Source: CAWELS01 sp964468205 (GTDB lineage Bacteria; Acidobacteriota; Terriglobia; Bryobacterales; Bryobacteraceae). From it: a stretch of 33,715 bases of DNA. The translations under genes and the position numbers were made by a program. Below are positions 25,422-33,699 of the stretch, piece after piece. The notes under the pieces are model-generated. The model did not search any database. It was not told the DNA's origin and saw nothing but the letters and a program-made list of their open reading frames with translations. The stretch lies in the NCBI GenBank assembly GCA_964468205.1, contig CAYXVG010000065.1:1-33715 (forward strand). Direction: 5' to 3'. The stretch's first letter is position 1, and each line of letters starts with the position of its first letter.

Positions 25422-25989
25422 GGGATTCTTCGGTTGGGTATGAGTATAGCGGAAAGGGACGCTGCCGGAGCGAGACGGAGATACAAACCCTTCTATGGCC
25501 CGCTCCTGAGCAGAGGGTGGCGTTCAGAGTGCCTACTCCCAATGGTGAATCGGGAGAGTGCTGATCCGATGGCGGCTCGGCAGGCCGGTTTCAAGGACTA
25601 TGTGGATTTTCAGCACCGGATATTCGCGAGTTTTCGCCGGGCCAGATTGCTGAGGAGCTTCATGCGATTGCGAGCAACTCCTCCCATGTGAGTCGTTGGG
25701 TGAAGACATCCTTCGTCAAGTACTCAGATACGATGGCCTCCATCAGCCTCTCGCATGTCTTCGAAGACCAGTTCGTTGATCACCCCGGCAGGACAGCATA
25801 TTCGACGGTACGCTGTCCGCAGATGAATGTGCGCTCCAGGTCCCGAAACTGGAGGGTAGTAGAAGCGTGCAGTCAAGAGACTTCCATGCCCGATGCTCGC
25901 AACGATATTCTTGCCCGGATCCTCAGCATCAACGTTTGGGAGCGGAAGGGCCGGCGAAAAGGGGAAGGTGTTGCATTATCACCGTCCTT
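25422..25989. other. 568-base stretch with no recognisable gene
   Basis: This lies upstream of GH3 and after the NAD synthase stop, so it should hold the GH3 promoter. A plus-strand frame is open from about 25600 through a GTG at 25688 to 26017 and reads, in part, PDIREFSPGQIAEELHAIA and SSHVSRWVKTSF, which looks coding-like, but it lacks a good start and later becomes low quality and overlaps the end of the NAD synthase gene. I treat it as a possible decayed gene. Confidence 0.4.
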
Positions 25990-26916
25990 TCACGCAACCC
26001 GGCCGGTTGGCTCGTGAGGTGCCTCGCGGAGAAACGCGGCGCGAAGCGTGAGTGTCTCCACATACCGGACCCGCTCTATCGAGAGGCGCAATTCGCTGGC
26101 GATGTTGTCATGCGCCAATCCTCGTTCAAGCCCCCAGAGAACACGATCCAATGTAGGGTAATCGATTTGCATCGCCTGCTCGTCGGTCAGGCCGGGGAGA
26201 ACGTCAGGGGACGGAGGGCGGTCAATGATCGGCTGAGGCACGCGGAGATAGGCGGCCACTTCGCGAACTTGCGTCTTGTACAGAGATGCCAGCGGATCCA
26301 CGTCCGTCGCGGCGTCCCCATGCTTTACAAAGAACCCTACCGCGAGCTCAGTCTTGTTGCAGGTGCCGAGAAGCAGATAGTTGCGCAGATCCGCGTGATA
26401 GTGGAGGAGCACCGTCCGGAGCCGCACCTTCAACCGGTGATAGGCGATCACTTCGTTGAGCCACGGACTCTGGAGTCCCTGGGTCCCCACCATCACCGTT
26501 GAGAAAGGCGTCTCGCCCTCCTTCAGCGTTTCGGCGTAACGCCGGTAGTGGTCCGTCACCAGCTTTTCCCGGAGCCGCCGCGCGGGAACCAGCCAGAGGG
26601 GCACCTGCCAGTACGCGCCAATAAGCGCCAACAGCGGCGTCAGCCAGACGGTCCGGCGGCGGATCCCCAGCTCTCTGGCCAGCTTGCAACCAAGAGACCG
26701 GCTTTCCGGGTCACTATCGTGCTCAGGCAGGATCAGGCCCAAAACACGCTCCGGGCCGAGGGCACGGACAGCCAAGGCGGCAACCACCGCCGAATCAATT
26801 CCCCCGCTCAGCCCGATGAGCGCGCCACCGCGCCGAAGGTCGGTGACCTCGCGCATGATGAAGCTGGCCAGCGCCTCCGCGCTAGCCGCGGCGTCGAGGC
26901 TCAGATCAAACCGCAT
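25990..26916 (-). CDS. nadE: NAD synthase family protein (ammonia-type), divergent
   Basis: NadE makes NAD from deamido-NAD with ATP and ammonia. ATG 26916 overlaps the upstream stop as TGATG and gives 308 residues; the frame upstream is the other gene's. The N-type PP-loop SGGIDSAV is at 37-44, and the later motifs GTCNKTELAVGFFVKHGD and DVDPLASLYKTQV match NadE, as does LTDEQAM. There is no glutaminase domain. Between the PP-loop half and GTCNK there is a longer, hydrophobic segment (about 85-160) than in ordinary NadE of about 270 residues, so a related adenylating/amidating activity on another substrate is possible. Confidence 0.85.
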   Translation of the reverse strand: MRFDLSLDAAASAEALASFIMREVTDLRRGGALIGLSGGIDSAVVAALAVRALGPERVLGLILPEHDSDPESRSLGCKLARELGIRRRTVWLTPLLALIGAYWQVPLWLVPARRLREKLVTDHYRRYAETLKEGETPFSTVMVGTQGLQSPWLNEVIAYHRLKVRLRTVLLHYHADLRNYLLLGTCNKTELAVGFFVKHGDAATDVDPLASLYKTQVREVAAYLRVPQPIIDRPPSPDVLPGLTDEQAMQIDYPTLDRVLWGLERGLAHDNIASELRLSIERVRYVETLTLRAAFLREAPHEPTGRVA

Positions 26917-27275
26917 CAGCGCGACCCGGTCTCCGGCAGGGAACGCCGCAGCCGAACAGCAGCCTCGGCGGCCATCGTCAGCACTGGGTACCACACCGGA
27001 GGGATCCGAGGATCGGCGTCACCCCGGGCGAGGCGTTCGAAACCCCTCCGCAGCTTTCTGAGATTCAGAGCGCTAGCAACGAACATGATGGCCATCCCAG
27101 CCATCACCGTCGCCAAGGCCAAGCTCAGGGCTGACACCCATGAAATCGCCTCCGGCAGGACCGCCTTGAGGACCACGGCGGACAGGGCGGAGACGCCGAT
27201 CCAGACCTCGGCGACGGTCATATAGGCCGGGATGTTTTCCCGCCGAAAAATCTTTGCCTTGCGTCCGGCTGTCAT
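26916..27275 (-). CDS. Two-TM membrane protein of unknown function
   Basis: From ATG 27275 (GAGAGGG just upstream; ATG 27278 is the alternative) the product is about 119 residues with two TM helices (about 20-42 and 46-68) and a basic, Arg-rich cytoplasmic tail. I do not recognise the family. It sits between a small ORF and NAD synthase, with stop/start overlap on the NAD synthase side. The open frame continues upstream to 27644, but that part is low-complexity. Confidence 0.65.
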   Translation of the reverse strand: MTAGRKAKIFRRENIPAYMTVAEVWIGVSALSAVVLKAVLPEAISWVSALSLALATVMAGMAIMFVASALNLRKLRRGFERLARGDADPRIPPVWYPVLTMAAEAAVRLRRSLPETGSR

Positions 27276-27661
27276 CATACCCTCTCTTTCCCGCGGATCA
27301 CTTGCGACTGAGACGACGACCTCACAACGGCCATTCCGCCCCGCCGAACGGACCGGAAAGCCCCAGGCGAGAGCCGCCGAGCCATCCGGATCCGGGGCCG
27401 CAGTACGGCTTGCATGGAGGAACTTCGGAACGTGCGATGAGGCGTTTGCCCTGGATCCCTTCCCCAAATGCAGCTGAAGCCCCTGGGGAGTAACAAACGC
27501 CGAGACACGATCGGCCGGCCGAGTCGCGCGAGGGCGGCCATTTCCGCCGCCCGACGCTCGTCTGCCGGGAGACTGCCGAAGGCGGCTGGTCTGTCTCGAC
27601 AGGCAAGAGCCGCAATGAGGTTCGCCCGCGCTTCGCATCGCCAACTCGGGGTCTCGTTCAC
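27275..27661 (-). CDS. Doubtful small ORF between cfa and two-TM gene
   Basis: A GTG at 27661 overlaps the cfa stop as GTGA, and the 128-codon frame ends in TGA overlapping the next ATG. The first half (ANLIAALACRDRPAAFGSLP) looks like a helical coding sequence; the second half is Arg/Ser-rich and looks frame-shifted. The coupled ends favour a gene, the composition argues against it, and a frameshift pseudogene is possible. It fills the 380-base gap between cfa and the two-TM gene. Confidence 0.3.
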   Translation of the reverse strand: MNETPSWRCEARANLIAALACRDRPAAFGSLPADERRAAEMAALARLGRPIVSRRLLLPRGFSCIWGRDPGQTPHRTFRSSSMQAVLRPRIRMARRLSPGAFRSVRRGGMAVVRSSSQSQVIRGKERV

Positions 27662-28905
27662 GGACTGGCGCGTCCGCCTCCGCACTCCGCCAGGCACATG
27701 TATTCTCGTGTCAACCGTCGTACCGGGCTGCTCCGCTTCGCCAGCATTATCTGGCTGACGCTGGTGACTCCGTCTTCGAAACTCACCGCTGAACCGGCCA
27801 GGTAAAGCAGCCAAGCCCGGTAGATCTCAGCATCCACCAATTCGAGACACCGGTCTGCATTCCGCCGCAAACGCTCCACCCACGCCCGGCATGTCAGCGC
27901 GTAGTGGGGCCTCAAATCTTCAACGTCCAGAACCTCGAAGCCAGTGAGCTCGGCGACTCGAATGATATCGGAGAGATGCGCCAGTTCTCCTCCGGGAAAG
28001 ACCTTTCGTTGCAGAAAAAGGGTTTGAGCGCTGTTCCCGACAAATTCCGGCCTTACGATAGTGTGGTTCAGAAAGAGTCCGTCCGGTTCCAGCAAGTCGT
28101 TCACCTTCTCGAAGTAGCGGCGAAGCCGGTGGCGGCCGACGTGCTCGAACATGCCTACCGAGGCGATCTTGTCGAAGCGTCCATCGACATCCCGGAAGTC
28201 GGCCTCCTGAACGTCGATTTCGGCCCCATGCGTGCGATTCCTGGCGATCGCCCCGGTGTGTTCGACCTGGCTCCGGCTGAGAGTACAACCAGTTGCCCGC
28301 ACTCCGTAGTGTTGGGCCGCGTGCAGCAGCAGTGCGCCCCAGCCGCAGCCGATATCCAGAAACCGTTCGCCGGTCCGCAGATCCAGTTTGCGGCAGATCC
28401 GTTCCAGCTTGGCAACCTGGGCATCATCCAGCGACAGATTTGGCTGCTGAAAATAAGCACACGAATAGACCATCCGTGTGTCAAGGAAGTTCTTGTAGAA
28501 CTCGTTCGAGCGGTCATAGTGGTATCGAATGTTCTCGGCCGCGCGTCGCCTGCTCTGCAACCAGGTCTCAAGACGATGGGGACCGATCCGGGCCGCAGCC
28601 GCCCGCAACAGCTCCCGCCACGTCCGGTGTCTTCCTGCGAACTGAAACCGAACCGCGGCGACCAGGTCGCCCTGAACTTCGAATTCACCGCCGACGAACG
28701 AAAGCGCCGCTGAGTAAGGATCAGTCCGTAGAAGCCGCTCCAATTGACGGCGGTCCCGTACGACCAGCGTGAAGGCCGGTGGATCGTTACCGTGATTCTC
28801 CTCGGCGCCGTCGGAAAATCGGATTGCGTACGAATCGGGAACGGTCTTGTCCCATGAGAAAACGGCCGATTCGTTTGCTGTGCATGAGTTTGCTGAACTC
28901 AGCAT
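27658..28905 (-). CDS. cfa: Cyclopropane-fatty-acyl-phospholipid synthase
   Basis: Cfa methylenates cis double bonds of membrane phospholipid acyl chains with SAM. Start ATG 28905 follows GGAG and gives 415 residues; an upstream start at 28986 is in frame but the added part is not typical. Family motifs are in order: YHYDRSNEFYKNFLD, MVYSCAYF with the active-site Cys149, SAM loop LDIGCGWG (183-190), and SVGMFEHVG. It lies on the same strand as nadE, and with usp and ars upstream it suggests a stress-response neighbourhood. The 255 bases to usp hold nothing clear. Confidence 0.95.
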   Translation of the reverse strand: MLSSANSCTANESAVFSWDKTVPDSYAIRFSDGAEENHGNDPPAFTLVVRDRRQLERLLRTDPYSAALSFVGGEFEVQGDLVAAVRFQFAGRHRTWRELLRAAAARIGPHRLETWLQSRRRAAENIRYHYDRSNEFYKNFLDTRMVYSCAYFQQPNLSLDDAQVAKLERICRKLDLRTGERFLDIGCGWGALLLHAAQHYGVRATGCTLSRSQVEHTGAIARNRTHGAEIDVQEADFRDVDGRFDKIASVGMFEHVGRHRLRRYFEKVNDLLEPDGLFLNHTIVRPEFVGNSAQTLFLQRKVFPGGELAHLSDIIRVAELTGFEVLDVEDLRPHYALTCRAWVERLRRNADRCLELVDAEIYRAWLLYLAGSAVSFEDGVTSVSQIMLAKRSSPVRRLTREYMCLAECGGGRASP

Positions 28906-29160
28906 CGTGGTTAATCTCCTTTCTGTCAGGGGCCGTGCGATGAACTGACGGCTGACGTGGCCGAACAGCGTATCCGGCCGCAACACACCCTGCCGCCTAT
29001 GCCGCCGCTGCCATCGACAACCCGAACTTCGATCTTCTGCGTAGAAAACTGGCGAAAGTGTTCCATGGTGATTCCGCGTTGCCTACGCCACCAAATGCCA
29101 CGCCATGTATTCACCGCAATTCTGAATGGCAAAATCATAAGACGGCATCGAGATTCCCGT

Positions 29161-30033
29161 TCAGCGGATTGCCGGGACTAATAGCACTGGCACACTCGTC
29201 AGGCGTGTAACCTTGTGGCTCACGCTACCAAGCAGCACCGACGCCAGCGCTCCGCGCCCCCGACTGTCCATCACGATCAGCGTCGCCCCTGCGCGATCCG
29301 CGCGAGAGACGATTTCCTCAACCGGGTGACCGTAAGGAATCTCGATGCGCACGTCTTCGGCGCCGAGTTCCCTGAGACGCATCCTCATACGTTCCAGCCG
29401 CTCTTCATCGATCCGGTTAAATTCATCGAGGCGATCGTGCAGATGGCCAGCGATGCGAGAGCGGTCCTGGACATGGACCAGCGTGATCCGCTTCCCGCCG
29501 CTCGCGACGAGTTTCTCGAGGTAGGCGAAAGCGCGCTCGGCGTGATCAGAGAAGTCGGTCGCGAACAAGGCGTGGCGGTGGAAGTCGGTGCAAAGCATCT
29601 CGCAACGGATCTGGTCCTTGGTGTCGTCGATATTCAACTGTGCGACGAACACGGGATGGCGAGACTGGTGGAGGACTTCCGTCGCGACGCCGCCCAGTAG
29701 TATTTCCCGGGCCAGAGTGGCGCCGTGCGAGCCGATGACGATCATGGATGCGCCCACCTCCTGGGCGACCCGGTTGATCTCAAACGCCGGCAAGCCCGGT
29801 TCGATTCTGACGGTTACTTGAAACCCCTGGTCCTCGAGCAACTTCTTCTGCTCTTGAAGCTTCGGGTCGGCTTGACGCGCCAACTCGTACTTCAGATCGT
29901 CCAGGTGACGAATGCCCAGGGCGTAAGTCAGGATGATTTCCAGAGCGCCCAGCGGCTTGAGCCCATGCAGACAGCCAACAACGCTGTCCGAGGCTTGCGA
30001 GAGGTCCGTGGCGACAACGACTCGTGAAAACGT
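29161..30033 (-). CDS. Tandem-domain universal stress protein, apparent ACG start
   Basis: The product is about 290 residues with two UspA domains. Domain 2 is complete (ALFATDFSDHAERAF ... IVMDSRGRGALASVLLGS). Domain 1 starts with FSRVVVATDLSQASDSVV, a typical beta-1/loop, which lies before the first TTG (29883), so that start would give a broken domain. GAAAGGAG at 30042-30049 lies 8 bases before ACG 30033, and the frame has no other common start codon. The nucleotide loops (GSHG-x9-GG and DSRG-x9-GS) are slightly degenerate. It begins 26 bases after acr3 stops, so it is probably part of the ars transcript. Confidence 0.88.
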   Translation of the reverse strand, partial: TFSRVVVATDLSQASDSVVGCLHGLKPLGALEIILTYALGIRHLDDLKYELARQADPKLQEQKKLLEDQGFQVTVRIEPGLPAFEINRVAQEVGASMIVIGSHGATLAREILLGGVATEVLHQSRHPVFVAQLNIDDTKDQIRCEMLCTDFHRHALFATDFSDHAERAFAYLEKLVASGGKRITLVHVQDRSRIAGHLHDRLDEFNRIDEERLERMRMRLRELGAEDVRIEIPYGHPVEEIVSRADRAGATLIVMDSRGRGALASVLLGSVSHKVTRLTSVPVLLVPAIR

Positions 30034-30041
30034 TGGGGGAA

Positions 30042-30049
30042 CTCCTTTC
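30042..30049 (-). promoter_or_regulatory. Ribosome binding site of the ACG-start stress gene
   Basis: GAAAGGAG (read on the minus strand) is a strong site 8 bases before ACG 30033 and just after the acr3 stop. It shows where translation of usp starts even though no ATG, GTG or TTG follows. Confidence 0.6.
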
Positions 30050-30059
30050 CTGTTACTTG

Positions 30060-31220
30060 TTAAGCGTCGTCATATTGCCGGCGCTCAGCGACACTCGAAA
30101 CTACCGGTGATGCCTGCGCCGTGCGAATGCCGTCATCAATTGCGTCGCGTTCTCCAAAGAAACGGCGTTGGAAGTACAGCGACACGTGTACCAGTCCGAT
30201 CAGCACCGGCACCTCAACCAGCGGGCCAATGACCGTGGCGAAGGCGACATCCGACGTGATGCCGAACACCGCGATCGCCACCGCGATAGCCAGTTCAAAA
30301 TTGTTGCCCGAGGCGGTGAAGGCAAGTGTGGCGCTGCGACTGTAGTCCGCGCCGCACCGGCGCGCCATGAAGAAACTGACCAGGAACATCAGCGCAAAGT
30401 AGATGGCCAGAGGAACGGCAACCAGGAGCACCTTCATCGGGAACTGAACGATCTTGTCGCCCTTGAAGCTGAACATGACGACGATCGTGAAGAGCAGGGC
30501 AATCAGCGTGACCGGCGAAATGCGCGGGATGAATGTCCGTTCGTACCAAGCCCGCCCCATGGTGGGCAGCAGGATCACCCGGCTGAGCACACCGGCGCCG
30601 AACGGGATCCCGAGGTAGATCATGACGCTCCAGAAGATCTCGCCGACGGTGATCGACTCGAGCGTCTTGCCCCCGACACCCTGGACCACCGCGAGATTCA
30701 GTCCGAGCCAGCCAGGCAGGACCGTTACAAAGATCCAGGCGAGTAGACCATAGAACAGAACCTGAAAGACGCTGTTGAGCGCAACCAACCCGGCCGCGTA
30801 TTCGCTGTTTCCCTTGGCTAATTCGTTCCAAACCAGTACCATGGCGATGCAGCGGGCGATGCCGACCATAATGAGACCGACCATTAGCTCGGGATGGTTG
30901 TGCAAAAACAGTACGGCCAGCGCGAACATCAAAAGCGGGCCGATCAGCCAGTTCTGGGCCAGCGACAGGCCGAGGATCTTCCAATCGCGAAAGACGCGGC
31001 CAATCTCCTCGTATTTCACTTTCGCCAGCGGCGGGTACATCATCAGGATGAGCCCGATGGCGATCGGGATGTTCGTGGTTCCGACATCGAAGCGGCTGAT
31101 GAACTCGTGGGATGCCGGCATGAAATACCCTAAGCTCACACCGAGCGCCATCGCGAGGAAAATCCAGATCGTCAGGTATCGATCGAGGAATGATAGTTTT
31201 TGGCCAAGCTTTTCACTCAT
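30060..31220 (-). CDS. acr3: Arsenite efflux transporter ACR3
   Basis: ACR3 expels arsenite across the inner membrane. The 386-residue protein has about ten TM helices, the conserved Cys124 in ARCIAMVLVWN and ASGNNFELAIA with the conserved Glu, both needed in characterised ACR3. It is the ACR3 rather than the ArsB family. Its ATG overlaps the arsA stop as ATGA, so carrier and ATPase are translationally coupled and could form a pump. The C-terminal tail is long and hydrophilic. Confidence 0.97.
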   Translation of the reverse strand: MSEKLGQKLSFLDRYLTIWIFLAMALGVSLGYFMPASHEFISRFDVGTTNIPIAIGLILMMYPPLAKVKYEEIGRVFRDWKILGLSLAQNWLIGPLLMFALAVLFLHNHPELMVGLIMVGIARCIAMVLVWNELAKGNSEYAAGLVALNSVFQVLFYGLLAWIFVTVLPGWLGLNLAVVQGVGGKTLESITVGEIFWSVMIYLGIPFGAGVLSRVILLPTMGRAWYERTFIPRISPVTLIALLFTIVVMFSFKGDKIVQFPMKVLLVAVPLAIYFALMFLVSFFMARRCGADYSRSATLAFTASGNNFELAIAVAIAVFGITSDVAFATVIGPLVEVPVLIGLVHVSLYFQRRFFGERDAIDDGIRTAQASPVVSSVAERRQYDDA

Positions 31221-33073
31221 TTATCTGTCTCCATGGCAGATACGTGCTCATTACGGGACACGTTGCCGAGGGCGTGCGCAACCGGCCGGGGATCGTGCGG
31301 CCCGGCGGCCCGGGCAAGAGCCCTCAGCCGTTCAGGTCCCACCGGAGCCTCGGGCTTCCATGGGACCAGGGCGAGCCGGGAGGCGAACTCAGCACCAACC
31401 TCGTCGATGTACGGGAGTTCCCGCCGACCTCGTTCGATGAGAACCGGATCGCGGAACCCATTGCCCGCAAAGCTTTGGTTGATCACCCATGCATACGGTT
31501 TGATCTCCGCTCGAAGCAGGTCCTCCTGGAGCTTGCCGGCTTCGTGGACTGGCGTGGCCTCCGGTAGCGTGACGAGCAGGACTCTCGTGAAACGGGAGTC
31601 GCGCAGCCGAGGCAAAAGGTTTCGCACAGAGTCTGGTACGTCACTCATCGAGCGAAGAACGTCCCGATGATATGCCTCCGCCGCATCGAGCAGCAGGAGC
31701 GTGTGGCCGGTGGGAGCCGTGTCCAGAACGACAAACCCTTGCTCGCCGCCCGCCACGGTTTCGGCGAAAGCTCGAAAAACGGCGATTTCCTCGGTACAGG
31801 GTGAGCGCAGGTCCTCTTCGAGGAGAGCCCTGCCCTGTTCGTCCAAATGCGCGGCGGACTTGGCGAGCACCTCTTCGCTATAGCTCCGAGTCTCGGCGGC
31901 CGGGTCGATTCTGCTGACCCTCAGGCCCTCGACGGCGCCACTAATGGCCGCGCTGACGTGAGCGGCGGGGTCTGTTGTGCTCAGGTGGACTTGGTGGCCG
32001 CGGTGCGCCAATTCGACGGCGATCGCCGCCGCAATGGTCGTCTTGCCAACACCGCCCTTACCCATCGTCATGATCACGCCGTGACCCATCTGATCGAGCT
32101 CGTCGATGAGCGTACCCAATGGACCGGGGAACTCGCTGAGGACGGCATGCGCGGTAATGACAGGCTGCGCCACGGCGGATTCTGATCCAAACACGCGTCC
32201 GAGATTGGAAACTCCCATAGGAGCGAATGGGAGCAGCGGCACTTCTACCCGCGGCAACGCCGAGAGCGTAGTTGGCATGCCGCGCAGCGCCTCACGGCCT
32301 CGATCTTCGAGCGCAAGTGCGGCCGCATCGTTGCTGTCAGATGCCACGAAGACGCCGTTCAGGAACAGGTGTTGATTGGTCAGGCCTGTGTGAGCCAATT
32401 CTGCCCGTGTTCGATCGGCTTCGGCTAGAGCGGAAGGCTCCGGGCGGCTCACCAGCACAAGAGTTGTGCTCGCCGGATCTGAAAGGGTCCGCAGGCTCGA
32501 CTCGTACAATGCCTGTTGCGCCTGCAACCCTGCAAGAGGACCTAGGCACGATGTTCCGGTAGTGTTCTCAGCTATAAATCCGGTCCAGGCCGCCGGCAGT
32601 TTCAACAGCCGCAGGGTGTGGCCAGTCGGAGCCGTATCGAAGACGATGTGATCGAATTCGGAAGTCGCCTGTCCATCGCCGAGCAGTTTCGTGAACTCGT
32701 CGAACGCGGCGATCTCTACTGTGCACGCGCCGGACAATTGCTCCTCCATGCTGCTGACCGCCGCATCCGGCAGGACGCCGCGGTAAGGTCCAACCACCCG
32801 CTCCCGGTAAGCTCTGGCAGCCGCTTCGGGATCGATGTTGAGGGCCCAGAGGCCTTCGGCGCCGGGGATTGCCGTTGGTTCCGGCGAAAGCTGAACAGCG
32901 AGGACCTCATCGAGGTTCGAGGCCGGGTCAGTGCTGACCAGCAGCACTCGTTTCCCGCGACTTGCCAGCGCCACTGCGGTGGCGCATGAGAGCGAGGTCT
33001 TGCCAACTCCACCCTTGCCGGTGAAGAACAGGATCCGTGTGGCCCGGCCGAGGAATTGCGACGCGACAGCCAT
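31217..33073 (-). CDS. arsA: Arsenical pump-driving ATPase ArsA
   Basis: ArsA is the ATPase that powers arsenite export with the membrane carrier. ATG 33073 overlaps the arsD stop as TAATG and gives 618 residues; a longer frame to 33121 runs back into arsD. Both halves are intact: P-loops GKGGVGKTS (about 19-27) and GKGGVGKTT, and two DTAPTGHT signatures. The metalloid-site cysteines are all visible in SGACTVEIAAF, TSCLGPLAG and RSPCTEEIAVF. The gene lies between arsD and acr3. Confidence 0.97.
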   Translation of the reverse strand: MAVASQFLGRATRILFFTGKGGVGKTSLSCATAVALASRGKRVLLVSTDPASNLDEVLAVQLSPEPTAIPGAEGLWALNIDPEAAARAYRERVVGPYRGVLPDAAVSSMEEQLSGACTVEIAAFDEFTKLLGDGQATSEFDHIVFDTAPTGHTLRLLKLPAAWTGFIAENTTGTSCLGPLAGLQAQQALYESSLRTLSDPASTTLVLVSRPEPSALAEADRTRAELAHTGLTNQHLFLNGVFVASDSNDAAALALEDRGREALRGMPTTLSALPRVEVPLLPFAPMGVSNLGRVFGSESAVAQPVITAHAVLSEFPGPLGTLIDELDQMGHGVIMTMGKGGVGKTTIAAAIAVELAHRGHQVHLSTTDPAAHVSAAISGAVEGLRVSRIDPAAETRSYSEEVLAKSAAHLDEQGRALLEEDLRSPCTEEIAVFRAFAETVAGGEQGFVVLDTAPTGHTLLLLDAAEAYHRDVLRSMSDVPDSVRNLLPRLRDSRFTRVLLVTLPEATPVHEAGKLQEDLLRAEIKPYAWVINQSFAGNGFRDPVLIERGRRELPYIDEVGAEFASRLALVPWKPEAPVGPERLRALARAAGPHDPRPVAHALGNVSRNEHVSAMETDK

Positions 33074-33699
33074 TAGCAGCAACCTCCGTTTTCGCCGGAA
33101 GCCGTTCCCGGAGCGCTGCAATCCGACTGCATTACGGGCAGACCTTCCGGCGCTGGCTTTGCTCGCTCGTCCCGCTTCAAGAAGCGGTTGGCCAGCTCAA
33201 GCACGGAACGCGCGGGATTCTCTCTCACCGCCTGGGCGGTCTCCACGGCACGGGCCATGTCCGCGAGAGAGACACCCAGTTTGCGAGCCTTGTCGAAGTG
33301 GAACTTGAAGCACGGCTCGCAATTTGATGCAATCGCCGCGCCAATCGCGACCAGTTCACCGACGGCATCGGTATACAAGGGAGAGATCTCGTCATCCTGC
33401 AAATCGACGAAGCCGGCAAGCTCTTCTCGGCTCGGATAACAGCCGCGGCTAACGACAGCGTCATCGACGAGGATGAGAGGGAGACATTCGTTGCCGTACT
33501 CAACCAGGGCTGTCTTGACCTTCTCATTCGAGGCGAAAGCTTGTGGCTCCCCGGCAAGGTTGAAACGCTCCACGACCAGCCCCTGACCGGCCAGCCACTT
33601 CAAGTCAGCCGCGAAACGCGGGAGCACCGGATCCGGATTCGGCCCGCAGACACCGGTCGAGCAACACATCGGTGGATCAAAAACTTGAACTCTCTTCAT
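33073..33699 (-). CDS. arsD: ArsD arsenic metallochaperone fused to AhpD-like domain
   Basis: ArsD hands As(III) to ArsA. The 208-residue protein has a normal ArsD head (about 1-100) with Cys12, Cys13 and Cys18 exactly as in the known chaperone. Unlike ordinary ArsD (about 120 residues) it goes on into a carboxymuconolactone-decarboxylase/AhpD-like domain (about 104-175). That domain has Glu115, Cys127, Cys130 and His134, with the same spacing as the proton-relay Glu118, Cys130, Cys133 and His137 of mycobacterial AhpD. The tail ends in GGCC (Cys207-208), a vicinal pair like those of classical ArsD. RBS is AAGGAAA before ATG 33699. arsR or other genes may lie upstream, outside the window. Confidence 0.93.
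   Translation of the reverse strand: MKRVQVFDPPMCCSTGVCGPNPDPVLPRFAADLKWLAGQGLVVERFNLAGEPQAFASNEKVKTALVEYGNECLPLILVDDAVVSRGCYPSREELAGFVDLQDDEISPLYTDAVGELVAIGAAIASNCEPCFKFHFDKARKLGVSLADMARAVETAQAVRENPARSVLELANRFLKRDERAKPAPEGLPVMQSDCSAPGTASGENGGCC

Noticed and set aside
28926..29138. 70-codon minus-strand frame between usp and cfa
   Set aside because: No RBS, odd composition and no motif; it lies in the probable cfa upstream region.
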